Notes: generated by a model from the letters alone, not told the origin. Shown: positions 1-8,241, counted from the stretch's first letter. The stretch: DNA of 64,000 bases from Nanobdellota archaeon (GCA_030698805.1 JAUYMA010000009.1:62001-126000), one strand, 5' to 3'. Program-made: numbers and translations.

Positions 1-2
1 TT

Positions 3-374
3 GTCTTTTTTATCTCCGGAATAATAGCCAATCTTATAGGAATTAATTTCTATGATTCTTCCTTAGGGGCTTCTGGAGCAATTTATGGGGTCTTCGGAGT
101 TCTTATGGTAATCCGGCCAGGCATGATTGTTTGGGCGGCAGGATTTCCTATGCCTATGCTCATTGCAGGATTTGTTTGGGCGGCAGGAGATTTAATTGGC
201 TTGTTTATTCCTAGCAATATAGGGCATATAGCTCATTTATCAGGCATGATTGCGGGTTTGTTTTATGGCATCTTTGTCAGAGTTCGCTACAAGGAAAAGA
301 GAAAAAGTGACAATAGAATAATCATTGATGAAAGGGACGTAAGAAGATGGGAAGATTATTACATGAAGGATTAA
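3..374 (+). CDS. Rhomboid family intramembrane serine protease (C-terminal part)
   Basis: The gene enters from before the window, so only the C-terminal half is visible, open from base 3 to the stop at 374. The segment GASGAIYG carries the GxSG nucleophile serine of rhomboid proteases, and AHLSGMIAGLFYG, about 50 residues later, supplies the catalytic histidine in the last conserved membrane helix. Hydrophobic helices separate the two, and a charged cytoplasmic tail ends the protein. Rhomboids cleave transmembrane substrates within the membrane; the substrate here is unknown. The N-terminal helices are outside the window, so full length and start cannot be judged. Confidence 0.88.
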   Translation, partial: VFFISGIIANLIGINFYDSSLGASGAIYGVFGVLMVIRPGMIVWAAGFPMPMLIAGFVWAAGDLIGLFIPSNIGHIAHLSGMIAGLFYGIFVRVRYKEKRKSDNRIIIDERDVRRWEDYYMKD

Positions 375-391
375 TTTTATTTATCTAGAAA

Positions 392-1093
392 TTAACTTAG
401 TTTCCTGTCAATTATTTTCTTGAATTCTGAGAACGAAGCTGCACCTTCTATTCTCTCTCCTTCAATCACAAATGAGGGGGTTCCTCGGACATTTATTTTC
501 CTGCCCATTTGGGTGTCTTCTCTTAGTTGGCCCTCATATTTGCCAATATTGTTCTTTAAGGAAGATTCTAATTGATTCATGTCAGCTCCTATTTGCCTTG
601 CTAGCTCTTTCATCTTTGTTAAGTCTCCAGTATCTTCCTGATTCTCAAAAGCCGCTTCATGGAATTGCCAGAACAATTCCTGTTCTTGAAGAGCTAAAGC
701 AACTAAGTGTGCAGGTTTTCCAGAACCATGGCCAGGGTAGTACTTGAAAACTATTTTGACCTTTCCGGAATCCACATATTCTTTCTTTATATTTGGAAGA
801 GGGGCTTCCCAATTAGGAAATCTTGATTTTAAAGAATTTATCAATTGATCATTGTAGCCTGAAGCTGCTGCGCAATAGGGGCATGAAAAATCGGAAAATT
901 CATAAATTGTGACTGGAGCATTTAAATCTCCTAAGACTGGAGAATCGCCAATTTCTAATTGTGATGTTTCTCCCTTACCCCCTCCGAATAAGCCAAATCC
1001 ATTGGTGAACAAGCCTAAAACCAAGACTATGATAATGATCCCAACTATAAGAGTAGTCTTATTAGATTTGTTTTTTTCTACTGCCCCTTCCAT
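392..1093 (-). CDS. DsbA-like thiol-disulfide oxidoreductase, membrane anchored
   Basis: The 233-residue protein starts with a Lys-rich cytosolic stub and a single hydrophobic helix (about residues 13-33), followed by an extracytoplasmic thioredoxin-fold domain. FSDFSCPYCAA holds the CPYC active site, the CxxC form typical of DsbA-like oxidases, and GTPSFVI near the end is the cis-proline loop of the fold. Length and layout match the thioredoxin_4/DsbA group common in archaea. It probably forms or isomerises disulfides in secreted proteins; several surface proteins in this window contain paired cysteines. It converges with the rhomboid gene, only 17 bases away. The family call is firm; the redox direction is inferred. 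Confidence 0.88.
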   Translation of the reverse strand: MEGAVEKNKSNKTTLIVGIIIIVLVLGLFTNGFGLFGGGKGETSQLEIGDSPVLGDLNAPVTIYEFSDFSCPYCAAASGYNDQLINSLKSRFPNWEAPLPNIKKEYVDSGKVKIVFKYYPGHGSGKPAHLVALALQEQELFWQFHEAAFENQEDTGDLTKMKELARQIGADMNQLESSLKNNIGKYEGQLREDTQMGRKINVRGTPSFVIEGERIEGAASFSEFKKIIDRKLS

Positions 1094-1201
1094 GTTTAAG
1101 ACTTGTCTTGAGGCTTTTTAAAGTTTAGGGAAGATCCTACCATTTTTACTTATTTAATCATAAGTAAAGATTTAAAAATCGAATCTGCTAAGAAATTTTA
1201 G

Positions 1202-1273
1202 GCTCCGATAGTTTACCGGCTAGAACATCGCCCTGTCGCGGCGAGGGTCCGGGTTCGATTCCCGGTCGGGGCG
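1202..1273 (+). tRNA. tRNA-Asp (anticodon GTC)
   Basis: A full cloverleaf is visible. Acceptor GCTCCGA pairs with TCGGGGC with one T-G wobble, the anticodon stem TCGCC/GGCGA encloses loop CTGTCGC with anticodon GTC, and the T arm is CCGGG-TTCGATT-CCCGG. The discriminator base is G, the normal Asp identity base. No intron is present and CCA is not encoded. Confidence 0.96.
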
Positions 1274-1351
1274 TAAACATTTTTACAAATTTAATTCGTA
1301 AAATATTTAATCTTGATGACATTTAAAAATGGAAGAATATACTATTTTCTG

Positions 1352-1630
1352 ATGAAAGGTAAAAATATCTTAATTTTTACAATCGTGACAGTGCTTATAT
1401 TACTAGTACCTTTGATAGCCATGCAATTTACATCTGAAGTGGTGTGGTCTCTTTCAGATTTCGTTGTTGCCGGAGTCCTTTTGTTTGGAGCAGGCCTGGT
1501 ATACGAGTTTTTAGTTAGCAGAACTAACAATAAAAAATACAGAATTGTCATAGGTCTTGCGGTTTTGGTCATCCTTGTCTATATATGGGCAGAGCTTGCC
1601 GTAAGTATCTTCATAGGCGGGGGAAGTTAA
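1352..1630 (+). CDS. Small three-helix membrane protein
   Basis: About 92 residues with three hydrophobic helices, connected by a short basic loop (SRTNNKKYR). The segment PLIAMQFTSEVVWSLSDFV followed by a helix and VYIWAELAV resembles a small membrane protein family I recall from bacteria, whose members continue with one more helix; this copy stops at a short Gly-rich tail. An upstream in-frame ATG at 1313 exists, but the chosen start gives the usual short N-terminus before the first helix. Function is unknown. The family resemblance is from memory and moderate. Confidence 0.7.
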   Translation: MKGKNILIFTIVTVLILLVPLIAMQFTSEVVWSLSDFVVAGVLLFGAGLVYEFLVSRTNNKKYRIVIGLAVLVILVYIWAELAVSIFIGGGS

Positions 1631-1734
1631 TCTTTCCAGTTATATTTTTAGAGTGCGGAATCTTGCCCCTTATTTCTAACAAAATAATAAAGATTAGATA
1701 TTTTCTTAAGATATATGGAAAAAAAAGACAGTAA

Positions 1735-1842
1735 TTAGATCTTTCTGGATCTTACAATCAGTTTTCCAAATCTTCTTTTTGAAGGAGTTTTTCTTATTCC
1801 CCTCATATATAGTTTAGGGCAAGGCATATTTTTTGCTTTCAT
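1735..1842 (-). CDS. Putative 35-residue highly basic mini-protein
   Basis: A short frame on the minus strand encodes 35 residues, starting MKAKNMPCPKLYMRGIRK and ending in a basic stretch; about a third are Lys or Arg. A TATA-like TTTAAATA lies roughly 25 bases upstream of its ATG, the spacing for a leaderless archaeal transcript. It is the only coding candidate in the 360 bases between its neighbours. Size and charge resemble ribosomal or nucleic-acid-binding mini-proteins, but I cannot assign it to a family (eL41 and eL34 do not clearly match). It may be a chance frame. Confidence 0.42.
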   Translation of the reverse strand: MKAKNMPCPKLYMRGIRKTPSKRRFGKLIVRSRKI

Positions 1843-1991
1843 CTTGATATAAGAATGAATCTTTATTTAAATGCACGTATTGACTATTCAGGCCGAATAT
1901 TCAAGAAATCTTACTCAGAAAGGAATTTAAACTGGTGATTTGTTAAATTTTTGAGGTGATTTGACCTCAGCGATTTCTGGGGAATTATAAA

Positions 1992-2405
1992 ATGAATGAA
2001 AAAATCAAAGAACTTCCTAAAGGATTGACTCTTGAAGATGGAGTTTCACATGAAATTGCAATTGGCAGACTTGCTGAAGCAGGTATTAAATATGAAGTAA
2101 AATGGGATAAAATGGACTCTACAACTCATTATTTTAGGGCCTCTAATATTACTGTAGGGTTGCAGGGAGATATGCCATTTCAAGCATGGTTGCATCTGGA
2201 TAAGGCCGAAAGAAGGAAAATTTTAGAATCTGCACAGGATAAAGTTACTGGCGCTTTGGGATTCCCCCATAACTTGCGTTCTGGAATATATTCTTATTAT
2301 GCAACTTATGTTATTGGAAGAAATTTTGATTTGAGCAGTTTATCCGGAGCAGTGACTTTTAACAAGGGCCGATTGGTTGAGAGAGTGCTAGTTTATTTTG
2401 AATGA
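1992..2405 (+). CDS. Hypothetical protein, 137 residues
   Basis: A soluble protein of mixed helix and strand with no signal peptide or membrane helix. I do not recognise a family. Visible features are a basic-acidic N-terminus, AIGRLAEAGIKYEVKWDKMD, an aromatic-rich middle (GIYSYYATYVIG) and a C-terminal strand VERVLVYFE. The gene stands alone, with about 90 bases of upstream DNA and a convergent membrane protein gene 60 bases downstream. Codon use looks like that of its neighbours. Probably a real lineage-specific gene. Confidence 0.65.
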   Translation: MNEKIKELPKGLTLEDGVSHEIAIGRLAEAGIKYEVKWDKMDSTTHYFRASNITVGLQGDMPFQAWLHLDKAERRKILESAQDKVTGALGFPHNLRSGIYSYYATYVIGRNFDLSSLSGAVTFNKGRLVERVLVYFE

Positions 2406-2465
2406 TTGGATTTTAATAAAGCTTATATAAATTAATTACTTTTTTATATGGATTATTAAGTCTCT

Positions 2466-2960
2466 CTAATTGAGACAATACATGAGAAGAGGTATATCTT
2501 TTCTTAGCATAACCCACCATCTAAAAGCTAAAATTAAAAATATTAAGAATAATCCTGTTGAGATAATAGATAATATTATTTGGCCTGAATTCCATGTTTG
2601 ATAGTCTTTAACAATATCCACTAACGCTACAAATATTCCTCCCGCAACAAATAAAGCTCCCATAAACATTGAAGAATATTTTGGATGATTTATATTAATC
2701 ACTTTTACATAATCTTCTTTTCTTTTATCGCTCCATTTCAGATCATCTTTTTCTTTTTTATTAGGCCGATTCTGGATAAAAAAAGAGATGAATATTATTG
2801 ATGAAATCATAAAAAAGGTCAGGATCATAGAAATCAAAACGGATAATATCAGAGAGTTAAACGTAAAATTTAATTTGGACCCTATAACTAGTCCAATCAA
2901 TGCACCTAAAATGATGGCTATAAATTGGAGTAGGGAGGCAACATCTTGATCTAATTTCAT
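2466..2960 (-). CDS. Hypothetical four-helix membrane protein
   Basis: The 164-residue product has two N-terminal membrane helices (about 8-27 and 33-62), a charged cytosolic loop of about 35 residues rich in Lys/Asp (NKKEKDDLKWSDKRKEDY), and two more helices (about 98-116 and 127-150). No catalytic motif is visible. The architecture is that of small archaeal membrane proteins of unknown role. It is monocistronic, with AT-rich DNA upstream containing TATA-like sequence about 30 bases before the start. Confidence 0.68.
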   Translation of the reverse strand: MKLDQDVASLLQFIAIILGALIGLVIGSKLNFTFNSLILSVLISMILTFFMISSIIFISFFIQNRPNKKEKDDLKWSDKRKEDYVKVININHPKYSSMFMGALFVAGGIFVALVDIVKDYQTWNSGQIILSIISTGLFLIFLILAFRWWVMLRKDIPLLMYCLN

Positions 2961-3114
2961 AATTTAATCTAATAAATAATCTATTTAAAATTAATCAATG
3001 TGCTTTTTAATTTGTTAGGTTATATGGATTTTTGTTAATATTTATTTATTCTGAAGAAAGACTATGTAATTTAATTACCTGACCCCTTTAAACTAATTTT
3101 TCTATATTATTGTT

Positions 3115-3585
3115 ATGGCAGATATAATTCATAAAATAAGAATTGAGGCACCTATTGAAAGAGTGTTTGAAGCCCTTACGACTATTGAAGGTTTAAAGGG
3201 ATGGTGGACTAAATGGTCGAGTTTTGAAGAAGGTAATGGCGAAGCGGGTAGTGTTCTACGATTTGGGTTTTCAGATGATAAATTTGCCAGCAAGTTTAAA
3301 GTTACTAAGCTTGAGGAAAATAAAAATGTAGAATGGAAAAGTGCTGATGGGCCAGGCGAGTGGAGCTGGGCAGGGACAAATATAATCTTTGACCTTAAGG
3401 AAGAAGTTGTTGAATTTTATGATAATAAAAAAATGACTGTAATTGATTTTTCTCATGTTGGATTTAAGAAAGCGGATGATTTCTATGCAGAGTGCAACTC
3501 TCGCTGGGGATTCTTTCTGCTTAGTCTGAAGGATTACTTGGAGAAAGGCAAGGGAATGCCTGTTCCGGATGATGTTTTCATGTAA
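3115..3585 (+). CDS. SRPBCC (AHSA1/START-like) domain protein
   Basis: The N-terminus IIHKIRIEAPIERVFEALTT followed by GLKGWWTKW is the opening strand-helix of the SRPBCC/AHSA1-like ligand-binding fold, and the C-terminal helix CNSRWGFFLLSLKDYLEKG is equally typical. Length (156) matches the family. Members bind hydrophobic ligands in a deep cavity, or regulate other proteins; no catalytic residue can be assigned. The gene is alone and its ligand is unknown. Confidence 0.85.
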   Translation: MADIIHKIRIEAPIERVFEALTTIEGLKGWWTKWSSFEEGNGEAGSVLRFGFSDDKFASKFKVTKLEENKNVEWKSADGPGEWSWAGTNIIFDLKEEVVEFYDNKKMTVIDFSHVGFKKADDFYAECNSRWGFFLLSLKDYLEKGKGMPVPDDVFM

Positions 3586-3654
3586 TAAACAGATTTTTAT
3601 CTGAGACTCTCCATTGATGACCACTTTTATATACTATTAATTTTTCTCAAAGCC

Positions 3655-4077
3655 ATGCTCCCACATACTCTGCCTTATTATTCTAATTTAGTACTTGCAA
3701 GAGCAGTTCTGGAGACTAGCATTGAAGGCTATCCGGATGATTCCTGTGTTGAGGCTGCAACTCTTGTTTCTTTGCTTTGTCCAGATTTAGAACTTCGTGC
3801 TGGGACGTATATGCCTACACTGACTTATACTCCTCACGCCCAAGCTTGGAACTATGATCCTAAGAGATCACTTTACATCAATATTGCTTTAGATATATTT
3901 CAATCAGAGTCAATTGAGAAGATTCCTAAAATTGCCGTGCATCCCCTGAGTGATCCAAGATTTGAAGAGAATCCTTTATTTATAGAAGCAGTAACTGGCT
4001 GGAGAGAAAGTTTACATAAATGGCATATTGATTTTTTCAATGCTCTTTCTTTATTGGGACTAGCTCCTTCAAGATAA
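3655..4077 (+). CDS. Hypothetical protein, 140 residues
   Basis: A soluble protein beginning MLPHTLPYYSNLVLARAVLE, with Cys at three positions and several Pro-flanked helices. A short TATA-like TTTTATATACTATT lies about 25 bases upstream of the ATG, which supports expression as a leaderless message. No recognised motif. DPRFEENPLFIEAVTGWRES near the end looks like an amphipathic helix pair. It sits between an SRPBCC gene and a lipoprotein gene; function is not inferred. Confidence 0.62.
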   Translation: MLPHTLPYYSNLVLARAVLETSIEGYPDDSCVEAATLVSLLCPDLELRAGTYMPTLTYTPHAQAWNYDPKRSLYINIALDIFQSESIEKIPKIAVHPLSDPRFEENPLFIEAVTGWRESLHKWHIDFFNALSLLGLAPSR

Positions 4078-4139
4078 ATCTGAAAATATCTATATCTAAG
4101 TAGACAAATGCATAAATAGTCATTGAAATTTTATCGAGT

Positions 4140-4436
4140 ATGAAATTAAAAAAAGGTTTAATTGGCATTTTGCTTGCGAGCACGCTTTCTTTGTCATCTG
4201 GCTGCTCAATCACTAGCCAATTTAGAGACTATCGTAATGAATTCAGGCATTTGCCCAGAGATTTTAAAGAATCTATTGGAAATCCGTTCGAAGATAAGGA
4301 ATATTGGAATAGCTTTCCTAAAGAGTTTTGGCGTTCTATTTTTGGGAAAGAAGAGCAAGGAGATCAAAGATATGACTTTAGTTATAATTCTCTAGATTTT
4401 GGACAGATGCATGATAAAAGGCTGAGGGAATATTAG
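4140..4436 (+). CDS. Small predicted lipoprotein
   Basis: The 98-residue protein opens with MKLKKGLIGILLASTLSL and SSGC: a basic n-region, a hydrophobic h-region and a lipobox-like SGC with Cys22 as the likely modified residue. The mature part is hydrophilic and aromatic-rich, with two similar segments around PRDFKESIGNPFEDKEYWN and PKEFWRSIFGKEEQ that suggest a short internal repeat. Archaeal lipoproteins are exported and membrane anchored. The function is unknown. Confidence 0.75.
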   Translation: MKLKKGLIGILLASTLSLSSGCSITSQFRDYRNEFRHLPRDFKESIGNPFEDKEYWNSFPKEFWRSIFGKEEQGDQRYDFSYNSLDFGQMHDKRLREY

Positions 4437-4463
4437 CCTCATTAGCCCTTTCCCATTTTATCT

Positions 4464-4619
4464 TTAGAGTCTTGCTTTTAGAGCTTCTATTTCTTTTAGG
4501 TAGTCTGCTACTGTGTCCTGATTCACTCTTAATCCTGCGGCTTTGCAGTTTAGAGCCAGGCGAGTGTAGCGTTGCTTGAGCTCGGCAATTTTTGTTTCTA
4601 GTTCCTTCTTATTTTCCAT
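4464..4619 (-). CDS. 51-residue helical protein, partner of the HicA-like gene
   Basis: The 51-residue frame encodes MENKKELETKIAELKQRYTR followed by a second helix ending KEIEALKARL. Heptad-like spacing of Leu/Ile predicts a coiled-coil hairpin. It begins 12 bases after the stop of the HicA-like gene on the same strand, so the two are almost certainly cotranscribed. It could be an antitoxin or binding partner, but it lacks the size and features of HicB. The coding call rests on the operon position, good codon use and the clean start. Confidence 0.7.
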   Translation of the reverse strand: MENKKELETKIAELKQRYTRLALNCKAAGLRVNQDTVADYLKEIEALKARL

Positions 4620-4631
4620 TTAGCTATTAAG

Positions 4632-4892
4632 CTAGTCCCAGTATCCGCGTTGAAGAGCTTCGTAGACCTGCTTCCTTTCTTTACCGAGTGCCTGTGCCAG
4701 CCAGGGAGCTACCATTCTTTTTCCATGTGTTGAGGTGGCTAAGGGGCAAGGCCTCATGTTGGGGTAGAGAAGATTGTAGGGGTGTTTTCCACCCTGCCTT
4801 ACTTCTATCCCTGCTTTGATTGCCAGTTTCAGGATGCCTGCTAAGCTGAGCCCGTCTTGCGTTCTGTTTCCTGCCATTTTTTGGTCCTCCAT
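4632..4892 (-). CDS. HicA-like (dsRBD-fold) small protein
   Basis: The 86-residue protein contains an N-terminal helix (LSLAGILKLAIKAG), then RQGGKHPYNLLYP and PCPLATSTHGKRMVAPWLA. The order helix, Gly-Lys-His with a conserved histidine, two strands, a second HGKR motif and a terminal helix is the HicA mRNA-interferase layout, with GKH in place of the usual GSH. HicA toxins cleave mRNA and are normally neutralised by HicB; no HicB is present, and the following gene encodes a 51-residue helical protein. A 32-bp palindrome lies directly upstream of the TATA region. The fold call is moderate and toxin activity is unproven. Confidence 0.6.
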   Translation of the reverse strand: MEDQKMAGNRTQDGLSLAGILKLAIKAGIEVRQGGKHPYNLLYPNMRPCPLATSTHGKRMVAPWLAQALGKERKQVYEALQRGYWD

Positions 4893-4923
4893 TGTATTAG
4901 TCTTTGGAGAATTTTATAAATAA

Positions 4924-4955
4924 ATTAATGTTGTAGAATCTTCTTCAACATTAAT
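4924..4955. promoter_or_regulatory. Palindromic operator, site 1 (upstream of HicA-like gene)
   Basis: Two 15-base arms, ATTAATGTTGTAGAA and TTCTTCAACATTAAT, are inverted complements with one mismatch around a TC centre. The core 4929-4950 is TGTTG-N12-CAACA. The site abuts the TATA-like TTTATAAAAT of the HicA-like gene on the minus strand. The same core spacing recurs at 8220, 12443 and (TGTAG) 14348. Confidence 0.7.
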
Positions 4956-4963
4956 GGAAAGAA

Positions 4964-7747
4964 TTAATGGAGGTTGGTTAAGGCTTCTGCTTCTTGCTCT
5001 CCGCGCTTCCAAATATACTTGATTATTTCTCCTTCTTTTCCTATTTCTATAATTAGATTCTTATTTTTTGTATGCACTCTTAATTTTGGAAGTTTAGGTT
5101 TAGTATAACATGGCCTTATTCCCAAGTTTGGGAAACTATCCTCAATATGCACTTTACCATCCCAACAAGGCTGTTTGAGGAGGAAGATATAGCTTCTAGT
5201 GGGAATAACTAAATTTGCATCTGGAGCCCAATATCTCCACAATTCAGGGTTGCCATAATTATTTGGAGGCAGTATTTTCTTTGGGATACCTGTCACTTTA
5301 TCTATATATTTTGGATGAGTAAGACCCGGGCTTGCATACGGGAGAGATACTTTTTTCTTTTTTCCAGTAATCTGGTAAGATTTGTTTTTTAAGACTATCT
5401 TAGGATGGTCTATGCAAACTTTTTTGTTTATTATAGCGGAATCCCAGAATTCAACAAAGTTTGATCCTTGCAGACTGTCTATCATCTGAATATCTTTTAT
5501 TTTAACGGCATCTTCCAATGAGAGCCAATACTCTTTGAGGGAGAGCATAGAAAATCCTAATTTATTTCCGAGCATTTTTGCTTCTGGATAAGTTATGTAA
5601 TTTATTCTTTGATGCAGATCAGTCGAGAGCTCTAATTTTATTTTAGAAGCAGCATCTTTTACCAAGGGATTTTTCTGAAGAAAATCTCTTTTTATGTATT
5701 TCTTTATTGAGGGCGAGTAGAAGTATTCATTAAATGCCCTCACTATTGGTTCCAAGATGGGGGCAGTTTTCTTTCTGGATAATTGCATACCTGTACCCCA
5801 AAATTCAATGTACTCCCTATTCTTTTTTATTTTTATTTTTCCAAATTCAAACTTAATAAGGCTTGTCATCGCATTTATTACTGCATTTTTGAATTCTTTT
5901 GATGCGTCGCTGTTAAATATTGTATAAATTCTTTCCCGATTAACAGTACTATTGTCTTCTTCATAGTCTGTAATTCTTAATATTGTTAAAGGAAGATTTT
6001 TTTCAATATTATTGTTTTTAGCATGCCCTACTGCTTTATCGAATAAATTCTGCTTGAGAACTCTGCCCTGTTTTGAAAAGCCTCTTTTAATCTTAGCAAC
6101 CGCAAAGCCGAATCCCCAATCTTCTTTATAGTCTCTTCTAAATAATATTTCTGGATCATTCGTATGAAGAAGATGAGACATGAGCTTTTTGTATAGCAAA
6201 GACTCTTTAATACCTGATTTATGTTTAAGATAGTCCATTATGATTTTGTCTTTTGGAGTCATCTTATGAGGGATCCTATTTTCTGTATCCATGAGAGTTG
6301 CTCCATAAAGGAGAAAAGCTGTTCTTTCATCTATCTCAACACTCATTCCCAGCATTTTTTGCACTACTAATGCAGAAGAGGAACCTATGGCCTCAATTGT
6401 TTTAGAAATGTCCTGTACTGCTGCAATTGAGGAAATTGCATGATGGTCAATAATTGAGATAAAATATTTCTGAATCTCCGGCTCTCGGTTTTGATCTATG
6501 GAGATCCAACGAGCTAAGCCAGATACTTTGGCCCTGTTGTAATTTTCTTCACTTGTTTTTAGCATGCTTTCTGTTATTTCTTTTCCTAGCAGAGCTTTTA
6601 TTTCAGGAGGCATTTTTTTGCTTTGAAGTGCTGCAACATAAGTGACTTTTTGGCCGTCTAAGAGGTGATTTCTCCAGGCTTCAAATAGAGAGCTTATGAC
6701 TGTATCAGTATCAGGGTTTTTATGTCCCATGACGAAAACAATATCTTTCTTGGAAGAAAGAGCCATATCTAGTCTTTTCCTGCTGCTTTTGATAAATTTT
6801 AGGAATTCATTGAATGTGGCATTTATCTTCTTTCCTAGAAAAGAATCTGTAGCCTTGTCTATTTCTGCAATTAATTTTAGGTTGTTCTTGGAGATTGCTT
6901 CTATTTTTAGGCTTCCTAAAATATCTAGTAAATGTTCGCGTATTTTATATATTAAATTTTGTTTTGATTCTCTGAATAGTTTTCCATAGGTGTTAATGAA
7001 ATCCAAACACTTGCCAATATCCTTTTCCTTTTTTGAGTATTCATTTATTATCTCTTGAGCTTCATCTAATATCTTTTGTGGCAAAGGAGGTTCTAAAGGA
7101 GAATTTCTGCATTCCCTCAGCATCTGCACGGGCTGACGTGCATCAACAGGGATCCCGAGATCAAAAGAGGGCTTGCCTACTGAAGTGACATATCCTCTTA
7201 TGGGGGCAAGTGCAGATAGTTTTGTAACTGAAAATTCTGGAGACCAGTATTTCCAGCTCGTTGCATGTTTCTCTCTAAATAAAGATATTTTAAAGGGCAT
7301 ACCGGATTGGAAATCAATATTATTTTCTGGATTAAGCCAGCCAGGTCTTCCTGAGGGGATAGGGGCATTTATCTTCTTGCCCGCATATTTGTATTGGGAT
7401 TTTATAAGGGGGTGGTCAATGAAAGTTCCATCTCTTAGATATACTCTGTCTAGCCATTCTCCATAATTTGGAGAAGTTAGTTCTTCGATCATATTAGCAT
7501 CATTTTGACTTTTCGCATCCTCTAAGGCCTTCCAATATTCTATAGGGCTTAACATTGAAGATCCTAAAAGCTCCAAAAGCTTTTTTGCATCATCAAAGTC
7601 TAGAAAGGTAATCCTGCCCTCATCATCCCATTGTAATTTTATTTTTGCCTCTTCCGCAGCTTTTTTAATTCGGCTGTCTAGTTTTAAGGGACGTCTTGCG
7701 ATGTATAATTTTGTGGAAGCAGAGTAAAAGAAGTCAGTTTGGCTCAT
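4964..7747 (-). CDS. DHH-family phosphoesterase with duplicated flanking domains
   Basis: A 927-residue protein. The central part carries the DHH superfamily signatures: MGHKNPDTDT at about 340-349, as in family II inorganic pyrophosphatases, and IIDHHAI with DHH at 434-436, followed by a DHHA2-like half. Unusually, residues about 8-225 and 676-890 are homologous to each other. Both run from YSxSxKxYI through LSxxEYWxxLEDA, IDHP and a KYWSP/RYWAP motif to a GIP/GIRP motif. They form a domain pair flanking the catalytic core that I cannot name. I chose the ATG at 7747 (14-base overlap with ndk) over 7834, which would overlap by 101 bases. Pyrophosphatase or exopolyphosphatase-type activity is likely; the specificity is unknown. 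Confidence 0.8.
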   Translation of the reverse strand: MSQTDFFYSASTKLYIARRPLKLDSRIKKAAEEAKIKLQWDDEGRITFLDFDDAKKLLELLGSSMLSPIEYWKALEDAKSQNDANMIEELTSPNYGEWLDRVYLRDGTFIDHPLIKSQYKYAGKKINAPIPSGRPGWLNPENNIDFQSGMPFKISLFREKHATSWKYWSPEFSVTKLSALAPIRGYVTSVGKPSFDLGIPVDARQPVQMLRECRNSPLEPPLPQKILDEAQEIINEYSKKEKDIGKCLDFINTYGKLFRESKQNLIYKIREHLLDILGSLKIEAISKNNLKLIAEIDKATDSFLGKKINATFNEFLKFIKSSRKRLDMALSSKKDIVFVMGHKNPDTDTVISSLFEAWRNHLLDGQKVTYVAALQSKKMPPEIKALLGKEITESMLKTSEENYNRAKVSGLARWISIDQNREPEIQKYFISIIDHHAISSIAAVQDISKTIEAIGSSSALVVQKMLGMSVEIDERTAFLLYGATLMDTENRIPHKMTPKDKIIMDYLKHKSGIKESLLYKKLMSHLLHTNDPEILFRRDYKEDWGFGFAVAKIKRGFSKQGRVLKQNLFDKAVGHAKNNNIEKNLPLTILRITDYEEDNSTVNRERIYTIFNSDASKEFKNAVINAMTSLIKFEFGKIKIKKNREYIEFWGTGMQLSRKKTAPILEPIVRAFNEYFYSPSIKKYIKRDFLQKNPLVKDAASKIKLELSTDLHQRINYITYPEAKMLGNKLGFSMLSLKEYWLSLEDAVKIKDIQMIDSLQGSNFVEFWDSAIINKKVCIDHPKIVLKNKSYQITGKKKKVSLPYASPGLTHPKYIDKVTGIPKKILPPNNYGNPELWRYWAPDANLVIPTRSYIFLLKQPCWDGKVHIEDSFPNLGIRPCYTKPKLPKLRVHTKNKNLIIEIGKEGEIIKYIWKRGEQEAEALTNLH

Positions 7748-8186
7748 TGAATATAAGCGCACACTCCTTTTGTGCTTCCTCCTTATCTCCTGATGCATGC
7801 ATGATATTTTCCCAGATCCTGCCTTGGCCGGCAAGTTCCTTGAGATTCACTCTTTCTGCAAAGTCCCCTCTTATTGATCCTTTCTCAACCTTCGAAGGAT
7901 CTGAAGAACCTCTTATTGCGCGAGCGATGTTTATTGCATTTACTCCTTCAGCTTTTAAGGCTAAAGTGGGGCTTCTTGTGATATAATCTAAGAGGGCTTT
8001 CTTGAGGTGCGGAAGATTCTTTATTGTATCCTGATAGAATTTCTCTCCGATTTTATTTGTTAGACTCATCAATTTCATCTCTTTTAATGAAAGCCCTTCT
8101 TTCTCAAGCTTTGCTATTATTTGGCCGGCTAGCTTTTTAGACATTCCGTCTGGCTTGATCATTACTAGGGTTTGTTCCATCTCCAT
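7734..8186 (-). CDS. ndk: Nucleoside diphosphate kinase
   Basis: The 150-residue protein has the NDK hallmarks: QTLVMIKPDG at the N-terminus, IRGSSDPSKVEKGSIRGDF, and NIMHAS with the phosphoryl-accepting histidine at about residue 130. It transfers gamma phosphate from ATP to other NDPs. Length is normal for archaeal NDKs. Its last 14 bases overlap the start of the DHH phosphoesterase gene, so the two are translationally coupled. A pyrophosphatase-like partner would pull nucleotide reactions forward. A TATA-like sequence and the palindrome at 8220-8241 lie directly upstream. Confidence 0.96.
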   Translation of the reverse strand: MEMEQTLVMIKPDGMSKKLAGQIIAKLEKEGLSLKEMKLMSLTNKIGEKFYQDTIKNLPHLKKALLDYITRSPTLALKAEGVNAINIARAIRGSSDPSKVEKGSIRGDFAERVNLKELAGQGRIWENIMHASGDKEEAQKECALIFNEPN

Positions 8187-8219
8187 AATATTTTAGTGTA
8201 TTCTTTACTTATAATATAA

Positions 8220-8241
8220 TGTTGTAGAAATATAATCAACA
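8220..8241. promoter_or_regulatory. Palindromic operator, site 2 (ndk / AAA-CYTH divergent promoters)
   Basis: TGTTGTAGAAATATAATCAACA is an inverted repeat of TGTTG and CAACA with exactly 12 bases between them. It lies between two divergent TATA-like boxes: ATTATATTATAAG toward ndk and TTTATGTA toward the AAA ATPase gene. It therefore borders both promoters and could control both operons at once. Confidence 0.65.

Noticed and set aside
7748..7834. Longer N-terminus for the DHH protein from the ATG at 7834
   Set aside because: It would overlap ndk by 101 bases and encode a basic stretch unlike the following domain; the start at 7747 is a normal coupling overlap.
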